NCBI GenBank assembly: GCA_903833215.1
Contig: CAILEM010000082.1
Span: forward strand, 46,975-110,974
Direction: 5' to 3'
DNA length: 64,000 nucleotides
From: an uncultured Armatimonadota bacterium
GTDB taxonomy: Bacteria; Armatimonadota; Fimbriimonadia; Fimbriimonadales; Fimbriimonadaceae
Shown: piece after piece, positions 52,942-60,207 of the stretch
Layout: the number at the start of each line of letters is the position of its first letter
Position numbering within the stretch: position 1 is the stretch's first letter
Notes under the pieces: generated by a model
What the model was told of the DNA's origin: nothing
Seen by the model: only the letters and a program-made list of their open reading frames with translations
Database searches by the model: none
Translations under genes and position numbers: made by a program

Positions 52942-53720
52942 CCAACTCTCCGGCGGATCCAAGACGAAAGGGCATCCACAAGCGAAACGCTTAGGTACAC
53001 CGAGAGGATCATCATGCCAAGACGGTCAAATCGAAAGTGCCGAATGGCGGCCGCCAAATCGTAACCAATTCCGCCCGCGCCAACCGCACCAAGAATTGCT
53101 GCCGACCGCAGGTTGGAGTCCATTGTGTAAAGTGACAACCCGATCAGGTCTGGGGCTGCTTGAGGCACGACTCCCAACGTCCTTTGAGCTAACCAGCCAC
53201 CTCCGGCAGCCGCAATGCCCTCTACTGGGTTCTTGCTAACCACCTCCAGTGCTTCAGCGTAAGCCTTCACCATGTAGGCAACGCTGGTGATGGTTAATGC
53301 CATGACGCCGGGAACATTTCCGAGCCCGATCGATGAAGCCAATACCAAAGCAAGTAACAGGTCAGGAATAGCACGTACGATGCTGGCGATTCCCTTCAAC
53401 CCGACACTCACCACGATATGTGGGGTGCAATTTCGAGCAGCAAGGAAGGCGGGAATGAACGACAACAGACAGGCTGCGATAGTCGCGACGAAAGCGATCA
53501 GAAACGTCTCCAGCGTTAACTGCGCCAACGTCGGAAAATACGCAAAGTCGGGAGCGACGAAGAGCTTCTTTAGAAAATTAAACAGGGGCGCAGGCGACTT
53601 GGCTAGGGCGACATAGTCGACTTGCATCACCCAACAGCACAACCCAATCACCACCGGCGCCAATAGGAGGATTGCCCATGAACTGCGCGAGGGCTTCCCG
53701 GTTGCCGTGACGCATTTCAC
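52938..53720 (-). CDS. phnE: Phosphonate ABC transporter permease PhnE (first copy)
   Basis: A 260-residue inner-membrane permease with segments WAILLLAPVVIGLCCWVM, LETFLIAFVATIAACLLSFIPAFLAAR and MMILSVYLSVSLVDALSS, and the coupling loop EGIAAAGGGWLAQRTLGVVPQA. It is homologous to the permease encoded next. Paired PhnE subunits are common in phosphonate uptake systems. The start overlaps the phnC stop by 4 bp. Confidence 0.9.
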   Translation of the reverse strand: MKCVTATGKPSRSSWAILLLAPVVIGLCCWVMQVDYVALAKSPAPLFNFLKKLFVAPDFAYFPTLAQLTLETFLIAFVATIAACLLSFIPAFLAARNCTPHIVVSVGLKGIASIVRAIPDLLLALVLASSIGLGNVPGVMALTITSVAYMVKAYAEALEVVSKNPVEGIAAAGGGWLAQRTLGVVPQAAPDLIGLSLYTMDSNLRSAAILGAVGAGGIGYDLAAAIRHFRFDRLGMMILSVYLSVSLVDALSSWIRRRVG

Positions 53721-54448
53721 TGGTACACCTGTGCATAGGTTGTGTCGGTCCAGTCACTGGGCTTGCCGTCAAACAAGACTTGACCTTTACGGATACCGAC
53801 GATTCGGTCTGCAAATTGCATCGCAAGATCGACTTGATGCAGGTTAAGTATTAGGGTGGCTTCCCGAGACCTTGCTGAACTCACCAAGAGCTTCAGAACC
53901 TCAATGCTTGTTTCTGGGTCCAATGAAGCTACCGGCTCGTCGGCAAGAATGACTTTGGCCTGCTGTACCAAAACCCTTGCGATGGCGACTCTCTGTTGCT
54001 GACCACCGCTCAACTTTTCGAGTCGATCCCAAGCACGATCCTCGAGCCCAACTTGTTTCAGTGCCTCTCGCGCGAGGGCAAAATCGGATTCAGGAAACGT
54101 GAAGAATATGCTGGTCACCCACGACCGATGGGCAAGTCGCCCGCACAGAACATTGGCCATCACTGACAATCTTGGGACGAGATTGAACTGTTGGAATACC
54201 ATTCCAACAGTCTTGCGAACCGCTCGATGGTTGTTCGAATGGACGACAAGATCGCCGACCTGGATGGTTCCGCTTGTCGCGGTCTCCAAGCCGTTCACCA
54301 TCCTCAGCAGCGTGCTCTTGCCAGCTCCGCTAGGCCCAAGCACTACCGCGACTTGCCCCTTCGGAAACGTGAGATCCACTCCACGGACTGCTTCAATGCC
54401 GTTGGGGTAACGCTTCATTACCCCTTTCAGTTGGACATCAACACCCAT
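53717..54448 (-). CDS. phnC: Phosphonate ABC transporter ATPase PhnC
   Basis: A 243-residue ABC ATPase with Walker A GPSGAGKST, signature LSGGQQQRVAIAR, Walker B VILADEPVASLDP and the switch histidine in NLHQVD. Family features (GMVFQQFNLVPRLSVMANVLCGRL) match PhnC. It energises uptake by the two PhnE permeases. Its ATG overlaps the phnD stop by one base (TAATG). Confidence 0.93.
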   Translation of the reverse strand: MGVDVQLKGVMKRYPNGIEAVRGVDLTFPKGQVAVVLGPSGAGKSTLLRMVNGLETATSGTIQVGDLVVHSNNHRAVRKTVGMVFQQFNLVPRLSVMANVLCGRLAHRSWVTSIFFTFPESDFALAREALKQVGLEDRAWDRLEKLSGGQQQRVAIARVLVQQAKVILADEPVASLDPETSIEVLKLLVSSARSREATLILNLHQVDLAMQFADRIVGIRKGQVLFDGKPSDWTDTTYAQVYQ

Positions 54449-55353
54449 TACTTGACGATGTCTTTCTTTGTCAAACCAAGCGTCTTGGCCATTTCTGCGA
54501 TCGGAGCGTATAAGGTGAGATCGGCCTTGGCAAAATTGGCAAAATTTCCAACTCCAGGCATGTCCATCTTAACGTTCTTCGTCGACATTGACGTAAAGCT
54601 GTCGACGATCTTTGCCGTCAAAGCAGGGTCCAAGCCTTTGCGAACTCCAAACGGCGACTGTGGGATCGGGTCAGATGTCCAGAGGATTCTGAATTTCTTT
54701 GGGTCGAGCTCCTTGCTCTTCACTTTCGCATCATAGGTAATGTCCTCGATCGCGCACGCCTCAACATTTCCATTCATCAAGGAAAGGAGAGCAGCATCGT
54801 GCGAGCCCGCGTACGAAAGGTTTCCGAAGAAATCCTCTGCTTTGGCATTCGCCAACTTCATCAATGCCGAACGTGGGACAAGATTTCCGCTGGTCGAACC
54901 TGGGTCGACGAAGGCGACTTTCTTGCCTTTCAGGTCGGCAATAGTCTTCGCAGTCGAAGCACTTGGCACGACAAACACGGAGTGGTAAGTTGCATTGCCG
55001 CCAGCTTCGACCCCAACGATAATGGGCGTCACACCGGCTTCTTGGTTGGCTAACACCAAGGATAGGGGACCGTACCAAGCAAGGTCCACTTTGCCAGCTT
55101 TTTGGGCTTCGATCACGCTTGCGTAGTCCGTTACTTTATCTACAGTCACTGCCATTCCCAGATCTTTCGCGAGTTGAACACGAATCGGCTCAAACCCTGC
55201 GACCATTTTTTCGGCGTCTTCAGAGGGCGCAAGTGCGACGTGAAGAACCTTGCTGCTTGTCGGGGCTGGTGAAGCGGACGAACTTGGATCGGAGCCGCAG
55301 CCTCCAAGGATGGCGGCCACGAGAATGGACCAGAGATACAGCGAATTCTTCAA
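54448..55353 (-). CDS. phnD: Phosphonate-binding lipoprotein PhnD
   Basis: About 301 residues. The N-terminus LKNSLYLWSILVAAILGGCGSD is a lipoprotein signal with lipobox cysteine, followed by a Ser/Pro/Ala linker. The binding domain has VALAPSEDAEKMVAGFEPIRVQLAKDLGM, then AWYGPLSLVLANQEAGV and FVDPGSTSGNLVPRSALM, all typical of PhnD. I chose TTG 55353 over longer frames because it overlaps the hydrolase stop (TTGA) and GGGAGG lies 10 nt upstream; the longer version adds an Arg-rich run unlike a signal peptide. It delivers phosphonate to PhnE. Confidence 0.88.
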   Translation of the reverse strand: MKNSLYLWSILVAAILGGCGSDPSSSASPAPTSSKVLHVALAPSEDAEKMVAGFEPIRVQLAKDLGMAVTVDKVTDYASVIEAQKAGKVDLAWYGPLSLVLANQEAGVTPIIVGVEAGGNATYHSVFVVPSASTAKTIADLKGKKVAFVDPGSTSGNLVPRSALMKLANAKAEDFFGNLSYAGSHDAALLSLMNGNVEACAIEDITYDAKVKSKELDPKKFRILWTSDPIPQSPFGVRKGLDPALTAKIVDSFTSMSTKNVKMDMPGVGNFANFAKADLTLYAPIAEMAKTLGLTKKDIVK

Positions 55354-56030
55354 GAGAGATCGCCTCCCAAAATGAGCGCGGGAACGTCGCGAACGGTGTC
55401 CACAAGGTGAGTGTGCGGATGACCGGATAGCTGTTCTCGGTTGTGGGTGCCACCGAGAACTCCGATGACGAATCCGCATCCAGCGTTGGACCCCTCGTTC
55501 AGATCTGCAGGGGCATCGCCCACTTTGGCGACTCGGGCGATGTCCGTGAGTCCAAAGCGATTCATATGGTAGTGAATCATGTCGGGATAGGGCCGACCAC
55601 GCTCCACTTCGTCCGACGACACGGCACCATCAATGACCGAATCATCCCAGCCGAGCCTTTCCAAAATGATGCTCGTGATATCGCTGCTGAAACCGGTATC
55701 GAGGGTGACCTTGATTCCAGCCTTTCGAAGCGTCTCAAAAGCCTGTTCCGCACCTTCAATAGCACCAACATCTGGGCTAGTTCGATAGTAGTGGCTCATC
55801 CTCGCCACGAAGTCTTCGTGAATCCTTTCTACATCCCCTGCATTACCGGAGTCATCCAGGAGCTTCTTAATTGCCACCGGTTTTGGGAGGCCCATGGTGG
55901 CATTAATGGTAGGAAGGGAGATTTCAATTCCAGCCGCAAGTAGGGCGTCTTGCACGCATTGGTTGACATCGTCACTGTCTTTTACCGTCGTGCCCGCTAT
56001 ATCGAATACAACCAAGTCGACAAGAGTCAT
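55350..56030 (-). CDS. Phosphonatase-like HAD hydrolase (TIGR03351-like)
   Basis: A 226-residue HAD hydrolase from ATG 56030. The nucleophile Asp10 lies in VVFDIAGTTVKD, a phosphonatase-style loop I rather than the usual HAD DxDxT. A lysine at residue 50 in MGLPKP sits where phosphonoacetaldehyde hydrolase has its Schiff-base lysine (MGLLK). Motif III/IV residues are in DEVERGRPYPDMI and KVGDAPADLNEG. It should cleave the C-P bond of phosphonoacetaldehyde or a close analogue. It heads the operon with phnD and is divergent from the phosphoesterase gene. The 23 residues before this ATG are outside the conserved domain. Confidence 0.8.
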   Translation of the reverse strand: MTLVDLVVFDIAGTTVKDSDDVNQCVQDALLAAGIEISLPTINATMGLPKPVAIKKLLDDSGNAGDVERIHEDFVARMSHYYRTSPDVGAIEGAEQAFETLRKAGIKVTLDTGFSSDITSIILERLGWDDSVIDGAVSSDEVERGRPYPDMIHYHMNRFGLTDIARVAKVGDAPADLNEGSNAGCGFVIGVLGGTHNREQLSGHPHTHLVDTVRDVPALILGGDLS

Positions 56031-56052
56031 CGGTGGAGTATCGTTTGCTGAC

Positions 56053-56109
56053 TTTAACCATTCGTTAAGAATCTCGTGCTGAAATGAGAGTCGCGACAAA
56101 TTGGTTAAA
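56053..56109. promoter_or_regulatory. Divergent promoter region with TTTAACCA inverted repeat
   Basis: The 90-bp gap between the two divergent phosphonate operons contains TTTAACCA at 56053-56060 and its perfect reverse complement TGGTTAAA at 56102-56109, about 49 bp centre to centre. A regulator bound to both arms could control both operons. No recognised Pho-box spacing is seen. Confidence 0.4.
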
Positions 56110-56120
56110 AAACGGCAGTC

Positions 56121-58670
56121 ATGACAACTCGCAGACTCATAACAATTACGATTATTCCCCTTAGCCTCATCGCCTTGGGCTCCGCAGCACGGTTCGCGTT
56201 TTTACGAGATGGATCGATTGGTAAGCAGTCCGACGGGTCCTACCTGCTGAGTACTGGCCAAAGGATTCAGGGCGGCACCATCGCATTCAAGGGTCGCCCT
56301 GCCGACATTTGTATTCGGCCCCAAGGTGACATCTTCGCGGTGACGGTTAAGGATCAGCACTCGGATACCCGCGAAGTTCTCTTGGTCTCCGCCTCAGATC
56401 AGTCGATTATCTCTCACACACCCATGCGGCATGAGCCAGGCTTTCACGGGTTGGTTTGGTCGCCCGATGGTTCCCGATTGTTTGCTTCTACAGGCGGAGC
56501 AGCCGACGATAATGCACCCAATCGGCATGATGGAGTGATCGAAACCTTTGACTTCGCTGAGGCAAAACTTAAGCCGGGGGTAGAAATCGTCTTGAACCAA
56601 GCAAAGGAACCAGGGAACGTTGTTCCCGGTGGACTGTGCATTTCAAAAGACGGTACGAAACTGTATGTTCCAGCCACCGACCTCAACGCAACCTTGGAGA
56701 TCGATGCCAAAACCGGGCAACGATTGAGGAAACTGCCAGGCTCAATGCTTCCATTTGCGGCGAAGCTATCTGAAGATGAACAAACCTTGATCGTCTCCAA
56801 TTGGGGCGGCCGAATCCCGACCGCTAGAGATAGAAAGTCCAAAACGGGAATTAGCGAGATTGCCGTCACTCCACAGGGTTCCGCGATCAGTGGCACCGTT
56901 AGCCTTATCGACTTAAGGACAGGCGTGGGCAACGAAATTGAGGTTGAAATTCACCCGACCGCTGTTCTGGTGTTGGGTTCAAGGGCTTACGTGGCCAACG
57001 CCATGAGTGACTCGGTCTCAGAAATTGATATTCCTCGCAAGCGAGTAGCGAGAACCTTTCGGTTGGCATGGAATGGCCTGAAACTTCTTGGTTCCATGCC
57101 GGTTGCCCTCAGTGCAGCCAGCGGCAAATTGTATGCATGCAATGGCGGTGACAATGCTCTTGCCGAAATCGAAATTGCGACCGGAAGAGTCAATGGGTAT
57201 CGACCAGCTGGATTTTTTCCAATCGCGCTTCAGCTACAGGGTGACAAAGCTTGGGTTCTTAACTCAAAAGGTAATGGATCGGTGGCAAAGCTGGGACACG
57301 GGCAACCCGCAGGAAATGCTCACGACTTTGAAGGAACCATCTCCGTCATCGACCTCAAATCAGATTTAGCCGCCCAGACACGAACCGTCGCGCTACAGAA
57401 CGAATGGGGCAAAGAAAAGCTCACGCCGTCATCGCCCGTCTACAACGGGGCGATTAAGCATGTGATCTACATCATCAAGGAGAACCGCACTTACGATGAG
57501 GTGTTCGGTGACATGCCGGAAGGTAACGGTGACCCCAAGCTCGCGATTCTCGGCAAGACCGCGGCGCCCAATCACCAAGCTTTGGCTCGCGAGTTCACGC
57601 TTTTCGACAATGGATATGTGAGTGGCACCAATAGCTGCGATGGCCACGCTTGGAGCACTCAAGCTTTGGCCAACGACTACATTGAGCACTTTTACGTCGG
57701 CTACTCACGAACCTATAACGATGATGGAAACTGCGCAATGTCGCTATCGAATACTGGAGCGATTTGGGATGCTGCCCTCGCCAAAGGACTATCTGTTCGA
57801 GACTTCGGCGAATTTTGCTATGCCGACATCGCCAAGTATCAGCCATACCGGCCCAAGGACTGGTTCGAGGCTTGGGATGATCGAAAGCGAGGAACGCATA
57901 AATTCACTTACGAGCCGGTTACCCTTGTGCCCAGTCTGAAGCCGCTCATCAACAAGCGCGTTCACTACTGGCCCCTGATTCAAAGTGATCAATCTCGAGC
58001 AGACGAATTTCTTCGAGAGTATTCAGTGCGAAGTCAAAACGGCACCCTTCCAAACTTGAGCATTCTCACCCTTTGCTGCGACCATACCGAAGGCATGGAC
58101 CCGGACTATCCCGCTCCAAAATCCATGGTTGCGGATAACGACCTTGCCCTCGGACGTGTAGTCGATGCCGTAAGTCATAGCCCTGAGTGGAAAGACACGT
58201 GTATCTGCGTCATAGAGGATGATGCCCAAAACGGTCCCGACCACGTCGATGGGCACCGCACTGTTTTCATGGTGATCAGCCCATACAATCGCCGTCACTA
58301 CGTGGACCACACGCGCTACACCACGGTAAACATGATTAAGTCGATGGAAATGATGCTTGGGATATCCCCGATGAATCGTTTTGACACGATCGCCCAGCCA
58401 ATCACCACCTGCTTCCAGGAGACTCCCGACCTCAGCCCATATCATGTTCAACCCAATAACGTTCGGCTTGATGAACCGAACCCCGGTCGCAAAGCAGCTT
58501 CTATGACATTGATGGATCGTTACTGGACTCAAGTGACGAAGAATCTGGATTGGAGCAAGCCGGATGCGCCGGACAGCGACAAGCTCAATAGGATCATTTG
58601 GTACAGCTTGCGAGGCAACACGCCCTATCCGGGAAGCGCCTCTGTGGCTCAAAAGGGCGACGACGAATGA
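56121..58670 (+). CDS. YncE-like beta-propeller / phosphoesterase fusion
   Basis: An 849-residue exported protein. A hydrophobic anchor or signal (residues about 7-24) is followed by a seven-bladed YncE/YVTN-type propeller (GLVWSPDGSRLFAS; GLCISKDGTKLYVPATDLNATLEIDAKTGQ; SRAYVANAMSDSVSEIDI). From about residue 444 there is a phosphoesterase domain of the phospholipase C/acid phosphatase type. It opens HVIYIIKENRTYDEVFGDM, with metal ligands in GHAWSTQ and EDDAQNGPDHVDGHRT. It is the first gene of the operon containing the PbfA-like lyase and is coupled to it (ATGA). A role in releasing phosphate from phosphonate or phosphoester outside the cytoplasm is inference. Confidence 0.85.
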   Translation: MTTRRLITITIIPLSLIALGSAARFAFLRDGSIGKQSDGSYLLSTGQRIQGGTIAFKGRPADICIRPQGDIFAVTVKDQHSDTREVLLVSASDQSIISHTPMRHEPGFHGLVWSPDGSRLFASTGGAADDNAPNRHDGVIETFDFAEAKLKPGVEIVLNQAKEPGNVVPGGLCISKDGTKLYVPATDLNATLEIDAKTGQRLRKLPGSMLPFAAKLSEDEQTLIVSNWGGRIPTARDRKSKTGISEIAVTPQGSAISGTVSLIDLRTGVGNEIEVEIHPTAVLVLGSRAYVANAMSDSVSEIDIPRKRVARTFRLAWNGLKLLGSMPVALSAASGKLYACNGGDNALAEIEIATGRVNGYRPAGFFPIALQLQGDKAWVLNSKGNGSVAKLGHGQPAGNAHDFEGTISVIDLKSDLAAQTRTVALQNEWGKEKLTPSSPVYNGAIKHVIYIIKENRTYDEVFGDMPEGNGDPKLAILGKTAAPNHQALAREFTLFDNGYVSGTNSCDGHAWSTQALANDYIEHFYVGYSRTYNDDGNCAMSLSNTGAIWDAALAKGLSVRDFGEFCYADIAKYQPYRPKDWFEAWDDRKRGTHKFTYEPVTLVPSLKPLINKRVHYWPLIQSDQSRADEFLREYSVRSQNGTLPNLSILTLCCDHTEGMDPDYPAPKSMVADNDLALGRVVDAVSHSPEWKDTCICVIEDDAQNGPDHVDGHRTVFMVISPYNRRHYVDHTRYTTVNMIKSMEMMLGISPMNRFDTIAQPITTCFQETPDLSPYHVQPNNVRLDEPNPGRKAASMTLMDRYWTQVTKNLDWSKPDAPDSDKLNRIIWYSLRGNTPYPGSASVAQKGDDE

Positions 58671-60013
58671 ACCTAAGCGAACATGGTAGATCGACAGAAG
58701 GCGACGTCAACACGTCGTCAATTAGGTCGACATGGCAGGCGGAGCATGTTTCTCCATCAACACAAGAAGTTCTCGCAAAGGACGAGAAGGCGTTTCTGCG
58801 TCAAAACCTCTCGACCCCTTGCATGAATGCCTTGAGATCGTTGAACGGTTCTTGGATTGAGGATATTGAGGGCCGCCGATACTTGGATTTCCACGGAAAC
58901 ATGGTCCATCAGGTGGGCCATGCAAATCCAATGGTCATTCAAGCCATCAAAGATCAGCTCGATCAGTTAAGCTTTTGCCCGCGTCGTTATACAAATGATG
59001 TCGCTATCCAGCTAGCCGAGAAGTTGGCAGAGATCACGCCCGGGGGCCTTCAGAAGGTGCTCTTTGCCCCTGGAGGTAGTGCGGCAATGGGAATTGCCCT
59101 GAAACTTGCACGCATTGCCACGGGCCGCTACAAGACCATATCAATGTGGGATTCGTTTCATGGTGCATCGCTTGATGCATGTTCGGTCGGAGGCGAAGAG
59201 AGCTTTCGACGAGGCGTCGGTCCGTTACTCCCCGGATCGGAGCATGTTCCACCGTCCGACCCAATCCGATGTCCCCTAAAATGCGGAACCAGCTGCAATA
59301 TGGGCTGTGCAAACTACCTTGAGTATGTGCTGGCACGAGAAGGCGATGTTGCTGCCGTCATCGCAGAACCCATGCGCTGCACCACGGTCGTATCGCCGCC
59401 GCCTGGTTACTGGCAGCAGATTCGTGCGGCCTGTGACCGCCACGGCACTTTATTGATCTTCGACGAAATTCCGACCGCGTTTGGAAGGACCGGAAAATGG
59501 TTTGCGTCGGAATGGACGGGAGTCGTCCCGGACATCCTTGTCGTCGGTAAAGGCCTGGGTGGTGGAATAATGCCCCTCGCAGCCGTCATTACGAAGCTGG
59601 AGCTGGATATTGCAGCCGAGCATTCTATCGGCCACTACACCCACGAGAAAAGCCCCGTTGCATGCGCTGCTGGCCTCGCCATGATTGAGGTCGTAGAGAA
59701 AGATAGGCTCGTTGCTCGAAGCCAAGAGCTAGGAGAAAGCTCCGTCTACTATTTGAGAAAGCGCCTGGCTTCCAATCAAGCTGTGGTTGAAATTCGTGGT
59801 TACGGACTCCTCATCGGGATCGAGCTCAAGTCCGCAACCATGGCGGAAAAGTGCCTCTACCGGTGCCTTTCACTTGGGCTGAACTTCAAGGTATCGAGTG
59901 GAACCGTCCTCACCCTTGCCCCTCCGCTGAATATCTCTCAACAAGACCTGGATCACGCGTGGAGCATCGTAGTATCCGTTCTCGAGTCGATCGGAATCGA
60001 CGCCGAGGACTAG
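58667..60013 (+). CDS. pbfA: Class III aminotransferase-fold PLP enzyme, PbfA-like aminophosphonate ammonia-lyase
   Basis: About 448 residues of the class III aminotransferase fold. DIEGRRYLDFHGNMVHQVGH, LFAPGGSAAMGIALKLAR, FDEIPTAFGRTGKWFASEW and VVGKGLGGGIMPLAAVI (PLP lysine) are present. A cysteine-rich insertion (CPLKCGTSCNMGCANY, about residues 204-219) and the phosphonate neighbourhood point to the (R)-1-hydroxy-2-aminoethylphosphonate ammonia-lyase clade, which yields phosphonoacetaldehyde. ATG 58667 overlaps the preceding stop as ATGA; the longer frame from 58598 lies inside the phosphoesterase gene. A PhnW-type transaminase is unlikely because that enzyme belongs to a different fold class. 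Confidence 0.72.
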   Translation: MNLSEHGRSTEGDVNTSSIRSTWQAEHVSPSTQEVLAKDEKAFLRQNLSTPCMNALRSLNGSWIEDIEGRRYLDFHGNMVHQVGHANPMVIQAIKDQLDQLSFCPRRYTNDVAIQLAEKLAEITPGGLQKVLFAPGGSAAMGIALKLARIATGRYKTISMWDSFHGASLDACSVGGEESFRRGVGPLLPGSEHVPPSDPIRCPLKCGTSCNMGCANYLEYVLAREGDVAAVIAEPMRCTTVVSPPPGYWQQIRAACDRHGTLLIFDEIPTAFGRTGKWFASEWTGVVPDILVVGKGLGGGIMPLAAVITKLELDIAAEHSIGHYTHEKSPVACAAGLAMIEVVEKDRLVARSQELGESSVYYLRKRLASNQAVVEIRGYGLLIGIELKSATMAEKCLYRCLSLGLNFKVSSGTVLTLAPPLNISQQDLDHAWSIVVSVLESIGIDAED

Positions 60014-60207
60014 GCCGTTCTGCTCATCACCAATAATCGATCGTATCAAGGCGAGAGCGGCGGTCAGGTTCAAATCGATCCGTTTAGCAGACACCTGTCG
60101 GCCATAACTTCGACGGACGAAGAACTCGTGTCGTATTTATTCGAACAGTTGAAGCTCTTACCTCCTGAAGCGTGCTAATTGTTAAGCACCCTTCCAAGGA
60201 TGTTTGA

